64,000 bases of DNA from assembly GCA_905221605.1 (NCBI GenBank), contig CAJNDS010002343.1, positions 297,474 to 361,473 of the forward strand. The letters run 5' to 3'. This DNA comes from Symbiodinium natans. Its lineage: Eukaryota; Sar; Dinophyceae; Suessiales; Symbiodiniaceae. Each line of letters begins with the position of its first letter. Position 1 is the first letter of the stretch. The position numbers and the translations under genes are program-made. Under the pieces are notes generated by a model that searched no databases, was not told where the DNA came from, and saw only the letters and a list, made by a program, of their open reading frames with translations. Below are positions 44,366-52,968 of the stretch, one piece after another.

Positions 44366-46648
44366 CTAGTCATCATCCTTGTCTCTAGCCGCCTTGGAGT
44401 AATGTTCTTTCCTTGACACCTTCACCCGAAAGCTCGTGCGGGCAGTTCCTGCATCATTTGTTGCTGAGCACGTTACCTTCGTTGAGCCACGCTTAAAGAG
44501 GGAACCAGAGGCGGGGATGCACTTCACCTCACCACAGCCTCCCGCAGCAACATCAAAGCTGACGCTCACTTTGCGTTCCCCATGCTTGGCCTCTGCATAA
44601 ATGTCGGGATAGTGGTTGAAGGTGGGCGGCTGCAGTGCAGTGTTCACAGCCAGTTGGAAGCTTGTGTTAGCCATGTTGCCGGACCTGTCCGTGGCAGTGC
44701 ACACCACGGTGGTGTTGCCAACGGGGAACCATGACCCGGAGCAAGGAGTGCATGAGGTAACTACGGAACCGCACGGGTCTGTAGCTTCTGCAGAAAAACT
44801 GACCTGGGTCCAGTCCTTACAACCCGCATCTGCAGTCATGTCTGGGAGATCGGTGAATACTGGCGGGGTACTGTCCGCGGTGACATTCACAAAGAAGCTC
44901 ATGTTGGCAACGTTGCCGGAAGGATCCGCTGCTGTGCAGTAGACCGGTGTGCTCCCTACAGGGAACAAGCTCCCCGATGCCGGTCCACAAATGGGGACTC
45001 CGGGAACCACCTCTCCACAGTTGTCCGCAACCTCCACTTGGTAAATCACCTGGGCAAAGTCATGGCATGTGCTTGTGGTGATGTCATTGTGGGCGACGAA
45101 GACAGGAGGCGTGTCGTCCCTGAACGCCACTATCACTGCGAAGCTGGTGTTGGCAGCGTTCCCGGAAGCGTCTGTGGCAGTGCATGTGACGGTGTGGCTG
45201 CCCAAAGTAAACTCGGATCCAGAGGCAGGAGTGCACTGGACAGACACCTCACAATTGTCGGTTGCCTCCACAATGAAACTGACTTGGGCACTGTCATTGC
45301 ATGTTTCCGCGGTCACCTCCGTAGGGACAGAGACAAACACAGGCACTTCTGAGTCAGCGACCACCACCTGGAAGGCGTATGATTGAGACGTGTTCGGAGC
45401 ACTGCCGGTGCACGTCACGTTCTGCGTCCCCAGCGGGAGGGGTGACGGGGAGCAAGCATAGGCCATGTCCGGGATGCATACATCGGTCAAAGGAAGAACG
45501 GAGGAACTGCAAAGCCCTTGATCATTCACGAGCTCATGGGCAAAGGTAGCTTGGCAAATGGCTAGCTGGTCCACATGCCGTTCAAAGGCAACCTTAACCC
45601 AAGCCGCGCCAGACTGAGAAAAGAGCCTGCCATCAAACTCGTCTTCCCAGTTTAAAGCCCTTTCCAGCTTGAGATTGCCGGGGTTGTCGTAGACCCTCGC
45701 GACTACTTCCCGATCAGAAAGGATGGTAATCAGGACCCGAAGCCATTGGTCTACAAATTCAGAAGCATTTGCTGTGCCTTGTGAGCTTTCACTCACACTG
45801 GCCCCGAAACCCAAGGCATACGTGTTGTCGTAAAACTTGTACACCATGGAAGTTCCACCGTAATCGCTCAATCTGAATCCCCTGGTGCCGAATGCATTCG
45901 TGTCGAAGCCAATATAGACTTCGCCAAAACAAAGCGAACACGAATCATCGCGGCTCGGAAACCGCACCCAAGCCTGTAGGGTTGTTCCTGTCTGGCTCGT
46001 GACAGGATACCCCGAAGCCACGTCCCACGTGGCTCCTGGCAGCCAGCTGGAATAGCTGGGACCATGCAGGTAGCTTGCAGTGCCCTCGGCACCGGCACCA
46101 GGATTGCTTGTAACGACACCGAAGCGGCTGGTGCTCAGGTAAGTCAGCCCACTATAGGGCCAGCCTGGGGCCTCGAAGTCCTCAAAAACTGTGTAGCCTT
46201 GGGCCACAGCCGTGGTAGACGTGGCTGCAACAGCATTTGAGGATGCTCCCAGCAAGACTTCTACTGACTGGTTCAGCTCGCTACTCTCCCTGACCGGCCC
46301 CCCTTCAACCGAAGGCCAGTTCTTGGGGTTTAAGAGGTCGTTGATGACGTCCTCGGTGCAACTGTGTACCAAAAAGCGACAGACGCCATCGGCGTCCTGA
46401 CCCTCAGTCGGATGGTAACACTGCTCTGCGGTGCTGTGCTCTGTTCCCACCAACTTAGGGCTGCTGGTGTTTGATGCATCGATCTTGATACAGCAACCAT
46501 CTTCTGTAAGCTGAACCGCCCTTTCATCTTTGGTCTTCCGCAACTGCAAAAGCCCCACTGTGTCGTTGGCCCTGGGGCACGCAGGGCCTCCGAGTCCTCT
46601 TGCGACGAGCTGCACCAGCGCAAGCGACAAAAATTTGCACATGGACAT
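44366..46648 (-). CDS. secreted HYR-domain protein with a lectin-like module
   Basis: An intronless 760-residue protein from ATG 46648; the frame is open upstream, but this ATG starts a good signal peptide (MSMCKFLSLALVQLVARGL). Residues about 155-360 look like a LamG/concanavalin-type beta sandwich (VFEDFEAPGWPYSG, LQAWVRFPSRDD, YIGFDTNAFG). From about 390 to 745 come one partial and four full HYR repeats, each with the hallmark pattern CxPASGSxFxxGxTxVTCTATDxSGNxAN. The tail is charged (RKEHYSKAARDKDDD). HYR modules are extracellular adhesion folds, so a cell-surface or matrix role is likely. Long plus-strand frames across it are shadows. It lies between block B2 and block A2. Confidence 0.88.
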   Translation of the reverse strand: MSMCKFLSLALVQLVARGLGGPACPRANDTVGLLQLRKTKDERAVQLTEDGCCIKIDASNTSSPKLVGTEHSTAEQCYHPTEGQDADGVCRFLVHSCTEDVINDLLNPKNWPSVEGGPVRESSELNQSVEVLLGASSNAVAATSTTAVAQGYTVFEDFEAPGWPYSGLTYLSTSRFGVVTSNPGAGAEGTASYLHGPSYSSWLPGATWDVASGYPVTSQTGTTLQAWVRFPSRDDSCSLCFGEVYIGFDTNAFGTRGFRLSDYGGTSMVYKFYDNTYALGFGASVSESSQGTANASEFVDQWLRVLITILSDREVVARVYDNPGNLKLERALNWEDEFDGRLFSQSGAAWVKVAFERHVDQLAICQATFAHELVNDQGLCSSSVLPLTDVCIPDMAYACSPSPLPLGTQNVTCTGSAPNTSQSYAFQVVVADSEVPVFVSVPTEVTAETCNDSAQVSFIVEATDNCEVSVQCTPASGSEFTLGSHTVTCTATDASGNAANTSFAVIVAFRDDTPPVFVAHNDITTSTCHDFAQVIYQVEVADNCGEVVPGVPICGPASGSLFPVGSTPVYCTAADPSGNVANMSFFVNVTADSTPPVFTDLPDMTADAGCKDWTQVSFSAEATDPCGSVVTSCTPCSGSWFPVGNTTVVCTATDRSGNMANTSFQLAVNTALQPPTFNHYPDIYAEAKHGERKVSVSFDVAAGGCGEVKCIPASGSLFKRGSTKVTCSATNDAGTARTSFRVKVSRKEHYSKAARDKDDD

Positions 46649-46740
46649 CGCGGAATGGACATGCAGTTGCCTAGCTGGGTTTGAAGCCGGCTTGCAATCG
46701 CACGAGATGGTAAATCTTCTGCCGAGCAGCGTCAAACCTC

Positions 46741-46880
46741 AGTATCCTGAAACCTTCATTCCGGACAATCTTCAAGCACAACAACCAAGCTGGAAAGCTC
46801 TTAGAATACTTGAAACTGAGCGCAACTGACTGCAGCTGCTTTAGAAGGTCAAGCAGAGCCTTTGCTTGGGTTTGAGGTTC
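46741..46880. repeat. duplicated block A, copy 2
   Basis: Counterpart of 38895-39035. It begins about 90 nt upstream of the start codon of the HYR gene, so that gene's promoter or 5' leader is partly repeat-derived. Confidence 0.85.
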
Positions 46881-47100
46881 TTGCATGCCCAAGAAACTCC
46901 AGCACCAAATCACGAAATCGACGTTCTATAGCTCCCAGGGGAGTCTCCCGCCTGCATCAACGGCGATGGAGAGCCTTTCGCAGCCTGGTTGTCATCAGCG
47001 CAACGCATGGTCGTACAAGGAGCCCGCTGTTTTTACTTATGTCAGGCCGGCTCTTCATGTATGTTTTCAACACTAGCTTGGCCCCAAAGCAAATAGCTGC

Positions 47101-47526
47101 TTGATTGAGAAAGTCACGATTGGGATGCAGTACAAGTTTTGCTTAATACCCATAACTCCCGCAGCAATCTTGCCCGCCACCCCTGAATCTGAATTCATCT
47201 CCCCTCCAGGCTTCTCTGAGAATCGAATGTCCAAAGGCAACAAACACGAGTACAACACCACAACAGCCAACAAAGCCGTTCCCGTTTCCAAGCTCGCGGC
47301 AGCAGTTGCAGCAGAGCCGAGTGCGAGCGCGAAGCGCCACATGGCCCTGCCATGGGGTGACAAAATCGAAACTCAACACTTGAAACACCCTGCAACCCTT
47401 CAGAATCTTCGAACCATTGGCACAAAATGGTGTAAGGGTTTCGGGGAACACAATCAAACACACAAAGTAGTCACGACTCATTGGTTTCACCATGCAATCG
47501 TGGGGTTCCCAGGTGCTGAAGGTTGA
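47101..47526 (+). CDS. open frame in block C2
   Basis: 141 codons reading MQYKFCLIPITPAAILPATP, SASAKRHMALPWGDKIETQH and THKVVTTHWFHHAIVGFPGA. In copy 1 the same frame is broken by a small indel near 41060 and a stop. The minus strand is also open here (hydrophobic, CIPIVTFSIKQLFALG). The coding strand is not certain; the product is unknown. Confidence 0.35.
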   Translation: MIEKVTIGMQYKFCLIPITPAAILPATPESEFISPPGFSENRMSKGNKHEYNTTTANKAVPVSKLAAAVAAEPSASAKRHMALPWGDKIETQHLKHPATLQNLRTIGTKWCKGFGEHNQTHKVVTTHWFHHAIVGFPGAEG

Positions 47527-47566
47527 CTTGTGACTTGAAGCCTGCTGCACCCGAACATTAGAACAG

Positions 47567-47833
47567 GACATTGCAGCAAACCCCGAGCCCCTGCACCAGT
47601 TGGAGGTCAAAGCGGATCACAACAAGCGTAGGAGGCGGCAGCCTGAACCTATAGCTCTAGTGACTACTCTAGTGGATGCTGCCTTTGCCTCTGAGCTCTC
47701 GCCTGGCGAGGGCCTATTGCAATCCCAACTCAACAGCTCCATGCATTCAGTACACAAACAACCGCCTCATCAAGCTGCGGTGGCTTGCCGGATTCATGAG
47801 GCTACAAGGAGATTGGAAGATCCCATGCACTGA
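47567..47833 (+). CDS. probable terminal exon in block C2
   Basis: Acceptor TTAGAACAG, then 88 codons: DIAANPEPLHQLEVKADHNK, a basic run, VDAAFASELSPGEGLLQSQL and CRIHEATRRLEDPMH then stop. Reads well as a protein end. Copy 1 is frameshifted. No family recognised. Confidence 0.45.
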   Translation, partial: DIAANPEPLHQLEVKADHNKRRRRQPEPIALVTTLVDAAFASELSPGEGLLQSQLNSSMHSVHKQPPHQAAVACRIHEATRRLEDPMH

Positions 47834-48274
47834 GGTTTTTGGTTAAGGCTCGTCCGAACAAAAACGAAAAACCCTGTGCAGTAATTATCTACAATCACCT
47901 GCCGGCGCAAATGCCTTAAACGACCTCCATGACAAATTGGTATTCACTTGTCCGATCTCAAACAGCTACGGCTCAGGTTGGCCAAACGGATATATCCATC
48001 TATGGTTCCAACCGTTTGATGCAGATCGAATCTCAACATAAACTCTATGCCTTTAGCCTTGCAACTTGACAAGCGATCTTAAGCTGAGGATTGGCCCAAT
48101 AGTTCAGAAAGACAAGGCGCCGGCCTCCAGGCAGGAATGAAAGCCGAGATGCTGTGAAAGGGACGAACTGCTTTTGTTGCAACATTCATGGTTCTAGGTT
48201 TCTGGTGTTTACAAGCCACTGAAAGAGTGATTCCATGCGAATCGCTCGGCCATTTTCCCTAGTACCCCGGGCCG

Positions 48275-49140
48275 TTATAATATCAAAACAGCATCTACTG
48301 TAATGCGCATTCGATGCCCATGCCGTCCAGTTTGGCAACTCAAGGGCAAACATTCAAATTTTCATGTTTCAGCCGATCGGCCAACACTTCCATGCTGACA
48401 CTGAAATCAAAAAAATGCCACGGCCTGCTCCGGACAGCAATGTCATGAGGATGTGTGCGCCGAAGAACTCGATCAAAACCCCCTGGGCATGGACTTTTTG
48501 GCGTTTCTGGATTGCAAGCTGTCTCCTGGGAACATTTGTCTCGGCCTGCACGGGTGTTGCCAAGCCATGCCAGTCGAAGTGCCCGTGCCGCAGGTTTCTA
48601 AAAGCGGCATAACTGCTCAACAACACGATTGTTGTAAACAGCGTCAGTGGCAGGAGGTCAATTTTGGCCCATGTTGCTTCCGCTCATGGAGCTTGCACAA
48701 GTGCGGGAAGAACTACCCAACAGCAGCCACGTCTTGCCTGCTTGTGCCTGCATGCTTAACCTGGCAACACATGCGTGTCAAAGCGCTCGCTTATGCGTGC
48801 GCGTGCGCTGCTTGCGTGCGTGCGCTCCGCACGCACTGCACTGGCGAGCTCTTCGGCTACCAAGCAGCTAGGTCAATAAGTGTCCTTTATCGCCAGCAAT
48901 GCTGAATGCTCAACCCACCCTTCATCAAGTATCATTGCCAATGTGCAATCACCAATTATGCTGGCGAGGCTGTTGCGATTCAAGTTACCGCACTTGTGCT
49001 GCGTAGCGCCTAGAAAGCGCAACAACGGCCAACCAGTCTCTCAAGTCTGTCAGCAGCGCTATCGTGCTTTTCGCACTCGCCAGTTGCCCTTTCAACCATT
49101 CAAAGGCAGCAGCCCGAAGTTACCATTCGGCAGCATCCCG
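48275..49140. other. no supported gene
   Basis: Plus frames at 48364-48612 and 48453-48905 overlap in different frames; the latter is Cys/Ala-rich through a GCGTGC-like low-complexity patch (48780-48840). Not supported. Confidence 0.45.
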
Positions 49141-49144
49141 AATC

Positions 49145-49285
49145 TGGGGGTTAAACCCGAAACCGTAAACCCTAAACCCTAAACTCTAAAGCCTAAACCC
49201 TAAAGCCTAAACCCTAAAGCCTAAAACCTAAACCCTAAACCCTAAACCCTAAACCTAAACCCTACCTAAACCCTATACCCTAGAA
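49145..49285 (-). repeat. interstitial telomere-like tract, CCCTAAA orientation
   Basis: About 18 units of CCCTAAA with GCCTAAA and short-unit variants. It forms the left border of the gene cluster at 49.3-57.2 kb and overlaps the 3' end of the first frame of that cluster. Confidence 0.92.
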
Positions 49286-49754
49286 AAGGGTTCCTTAAGT
49301 TCATGGAGCTGCTTTTTGCAACGGTGAGACTTTGAAACACGGAATCGGACTTGATGACATGCACACCGAAATTGTACTGGTGGTAGTTTTTGATGACGGT
49401 TCCCGGGAATTTAGGATATGTCTGAAACTGCCCACGCGTGCGTGTCACATAGATTTCGCCATCTCCTTTGGTTACTCTGTCATGTCGCGTGTCCGGCCGG
49501 CTACTTGTGTGGCTGGTGTCGTCCGGGTTGTACAGATAGAACTTCATGAGCTTGCCACTTAGGAAGACGAACGCAGCGAAGTCTTCCCCATTGTGGATGC
49601 GCTGGACCTTATCGATGACCTCTTTGAATTGTGTTTCATCCAACTTTTGCATCAAGTCCCGAACAAGTTCGAAGCTGCAGGGCAACTCCATATCGACTTG
49701 ACTGCACAGTTCACCATCTTGGTCGCCATACCTCGTTGTCATGGCACGATGGCT
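49266..49754 (-). CDS. small gene or last exon, ending in telomere-like repeat
   Basis: After acceptor GCCTGAGTAG the frame runs SHRAMTTRYGDQDG, then FELVRDLMQKLDETQFKEVI, NGEDFAAFVFLSGKLMKFYL and FPGTVIKNYHQYNFGVHVIK. The ATG at 49742 is 12 nt behind the acceptor, so it could be a separate 158-residue protein with trans-splicing, or the last exon of the ankyrin gene (a phase-0 donor TTG|GTTGGC exists at its end). The last codons and the TAG stop come from the telomere-like repeat, so the natural C-terminus may be lost. Family unknown. Confidence 0.55.
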   Translation of the reverse strand, partial: SHRAMTTRYGDQDGELCSQVDMELPCSFELVRDLMQKLDETQFKEVIDKVQRIHNGEDFAAFVFLSGKLMKFYLYNPDDTSHTSSRPDTRHDRVTKGDGEIYVTRTRGQFQTYPKFPGTVIKNYHQYNFGVHVIKSDSVFQSLTVAKSSSMNLRNPFLGYRV

Positions 49755-49966
49755 CTACTCAGGCTTATGCGGATGGCGCCAGGCCTTTGCCAGGTTGGAT
49801 TGCCTGATTCTGAGAGCAGGCAACGGTCATGGGAGAGCATGCGCAGTATGCTTCCATCCAGAACCAAGGCGAAGCTGCGCTTGCAGCAGCAATGTCTCGC
49901 TACATTTTTACAGACACGGCAGCTCTCTGAGATCCATCACCTGCCTCTACTTCTGTACAGCACTCA

Positions 49967-52666
49967 TCAGGAGCGTGGAGTACGCAGCTGGCCAACCAAA
50001 TCAGTGAGACTCTGGGTCGACCTGTAAGTTGCTCCAGGGGAAGCGGTCATGGTAGTCAGACTCTGAGTCGACCTGTAAGTTGCTCCAGGGGAAGCAGTCA
50101 CGGTAGTATACGCGTACCTGACAGTCCGAGGAGTCCGAGGGCTTGCAGTCCGAGGAGTCCGAGGGCTTGCGGGTAAGTCTGGGCCGCAAGAGGTCCTCAC
50201 TAGCACAGGGACTTGCGCAAGATCGCTGTGGGGGGCCGCACCTTTTTCTAGCTGAAGCGCTTGCTCCAGCGCGGCTAGCGTCTCTGAGGCCAGCCGAGGG
50301 TTCTTGCGGGCAACTTCAAGAATGCTCGGCGTGACTTCAGCATTGTGCTGCAGCAGCAGGTCCACGACTTCAAACGGGACAGCTGGGTTCTGGACAGCGA
50401 AATTGAGGGCACCTAGGCCATGGGACACATCCACTGATGCCTGCGCCTGCAAGAGTTGCCTGATCATGGCCAAGGCTGCTTTGGGTGCAATCATGCGCTC
50501 GCAGGCCAGCTCCAGCGGGCTTCGCAGTGGCTGCCCACCGACAGCATTCACGTTTGCGCGGAGCTCGAGCAACTTGACCAGCTGAACCTGCGGAGCTTCC
50601 TGGATCTGATGGCGGGGCCTCCGACCCTGCATTGCCACCGGGTCGAAAGCACCGTGTGACTGGATCAGAGCATGGAGTAGGTTTGAACCCAGCGGATCTT
50701 GGACGCGGCCTATTTCCTGCCGAGCGGCCACGGGAGGATCACACACACAGCCACCGACCGCACGCACGCACGCACTCACGCATACATACACGCTGACACA
50801 TGCACTCAAAGACACACTCGGGCCTCCTGGCACGCAGCAAGCAGCTGGTCCACCAGCTTGGCGCTGCCATAGTTCACGGCCGCAATCAAGGCCAGCCCCT
50901 GCATTGCTGCGCTGCATGCTTGGAACATCCGGAAGCCTTTGTCATCATGGAGCATGCAATAGTCCAAGGCGGACATGCCCGTGCCATCCTCCCCTGGCGC
51001 GGAGGGGTCCGGGTTTGGCTGCAGCTGCATGATAATCTCGAGCTGCTCACCGTCGCTCTCTGCCCTCGCCTCTGCAAACAGGAGTGACTGAGGGCTGGGG
51101 ACTTCTGGCTCAGAGTCGCTCTCGAGCATCAGCAGCATGTCAATTAGCACTCCATCATGCCAGTGGTACAGCAGCTGCTTGAGATAGGGCGTGCTGTGCC
51201 AGTACTTGATCTGCAGCAAGTTGCGCACAAGAGTTTCATCGGCGCACTTGGTCCTCTCAAACAGAAACTGCTTTCGCCTCTCCTCGGGCACAAGCGCTAA
51301 GGTACTAAGGCAGGCTGCCTCGTTCTGAAACTCGTCACCCCACGCCGCCCGCAGCAGCGCAAAGGCAATGGACTTCAGTTTGGCACCGCCCGAAGCTCGT
51401 TCCAAGAACTTGTCACACAAGGTCTGCAAGGCCGGGCTATGGCTCACCTTGATCGCCCAAAGCAGGTCCATGGCATGAGAGGAGCTTGGAGGATCGCGCA
51501 TGCACAGGTGCTTCATGAAGTGGAACGGCTTCTGCGGCTGGGATTGGTAGTGCTGGAAGTAGCGGTCAGCCAGCAACTCACACAATCGCACATAGAGCGG
51601 TGGGACTGCTCCGCTGATCTGGGAAACCACCTGGCAGAGATGCGATGCGAGGCCAAGCGGGTCGTGGATGTTGTCCATGTTGAGAACCGCGAGGTGCTGG
51701 AGAATCACTTGCAGCGCATCCTTCACGTCGATGCTGTCGACTGAACATCTCAGCCAAAACTCCAAATACGTCTTTGGATCTCGGAGGGTCGTCTGCAACT
51801 TGCCCCGAAGGTGAGGATTGCGGGCAAAAAGCTCCACTGCATTTTCTGCGACGACCGGTGACCGCGCCAAATGGAGCTTGAACTTGTCCAGAAGCAGCTC
51901 CATAACAAGGCACTTTCTTTTCGTCTCGTGGGACCCAGCACACAAAGGACCCAAGCAAACCTCGCATGCCATCTGACACGCCTTGTGGCCTTTCCACGTG
52001 GCCTTGAGCAGCTCGTCGAAGATGCTCGCCAGCTCCGGAGCATTGCTGGAAACCACCTGCAGCACTCCGCAAATTCTACACGAATTCAAGTCGGTTTCTT
52101 GGAAACTTTGTCTCGCCAGCCCCTGTTGAACGTGAAATCACCTGTGAAGGACGGCATTCTCGTTTGCTCTTCCAAATTGCACGGGTGTTTTTCAAACTTT
52201 TCCGAGTGTTTCCCTATGAAGGGATTTCAAGGGTACCTCAGTTGGCGCTGTGTTGTTCTCTAGATACTGTGAAAGCCACAGGGGTTCTTCCAAAGGCTCC
52301 CAAAGCCGAGGAAAGCGAGTACGGATCGTACAGCAGGTCGCCAGTTGAATGCGCTGTTGCGGGCGCCAGCTTGCGAGAGGGTGCTGTCCTGGTGCTAAGC
52401 GCGTGAGGGTGCAGCTGCCGAGCTGTTGGGCTACGCGGAGCACTGATGAGGGAGCTTTCCAGGGGCTGACAAGGTAGGCTGTTGAGGTGGCTGGTGCGAG
52501 GTTGTTGCTCAGGAACGGTTGTGAAAGTTGCTGTGGGCTCTGATCTCAGGAGAGTTTGAGTTTTGACTGCAGGCAAAGCTGTTTGCTGCGCCTTTAGGTC
52601 GCTAGACGTGCTATCGATGTCCGACACCGCCAAGTATGCGCAAAAAACTCCGACGCGAGTGGACAT
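49967..52666 (-). CDS. ankyrin-repeat protein, three exons
   Basis: Model: exon 52666-52268 (Ser/Thr/Pro-rich, low complexity), 52056-50818 and 50716-49967, all phase 0; about 795 residues. The second intron (101 nt, GTGTGT...GGCAG) is well supported: it joins LLAACQEAR to EIGRVQDPLGSNLLHALI. The first is tentative. The middle part is helical (FDELLKATWKGHKACQMA, RLCELLADRYFQHYQSQ) and unassigned. Ankyrin-type repeats cover the end of exon 2 (GLALIAAVNYGSAKLVDQLL) and exon 3 (LVKLLELRANVNAVGG, MIRQLLQAQASVDVSHG, VVDLLLQHNAEV). The C-terminus has a 17-residue unit (ASPGATYRSTQSLT) in two copies and PRTPRTASPRTP. Ankyrin repeats bind proteins; the partner is unknown. Confidence 0.7.
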
Positions 52667-52716
52667 GGTTGAAGCAACAGTCCAGCAAAGGAACACGCAG
52701 GGCAGGAGGAGGATAA

Positions 52717-52890
52717 CTGTGGAAGTTTTTTTCAAGAGGCCCAAGGCAAAGGAAGTAGGTAAAAAAGCGAACGAAAGAGAAGGAAAGGGAAGGAAAGGGA
52801 AGGAAAGGGAAGGAAAAGGAAGGAGAAAAAAAGAGAAGGAAGGAGAAGGAAGGAGAAGGAAACGGAAGGAAAGGGAAAGTAAGAGAAAGG
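52717..52890 (-). promoter_or_regulatory. long polypyrimidine tract and likely trans-splice acceptor
   Basis: On the minus strand about 125 nt (52886-52761) are almost pure pyrimidine (TTCCC/TTTCC units), followed by ACTTCCACAG (AG at 52718-52717) and the ATG of the ankyrin gene 50 nt later. It fills the roughly 300-nt gap between two co-directional genes. Inference: spliced-leader addition and polyadenylation of the upstream gene are set here, as polypyrimidine tracts do in trypanosomes. Confidence 0.55.
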
Positions 52891-52968
52891 GTTGGGAGAA
52901 GGACGTAACGTTTAACGATGGATATCTCTATATCTCTGAGCCTGAGAGTGTCATTAGGCAGCCCTGAG

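Larger units (their letters stand above)
46905..48269. repeat. duplicated block C, copy 2
   Basis: Counterpart of 40733-42076. It follows block A2 almost directly, which is likely the original arrangement. The copy ends near 48269, where similarity to copy 1 stops (AGTACCCC). Confidence 0.88.

Noticed and set aside
44616-45386. Two plus frames of about 105 codons
   Set aside because: Antisense shadows of the HYR-domain gene.
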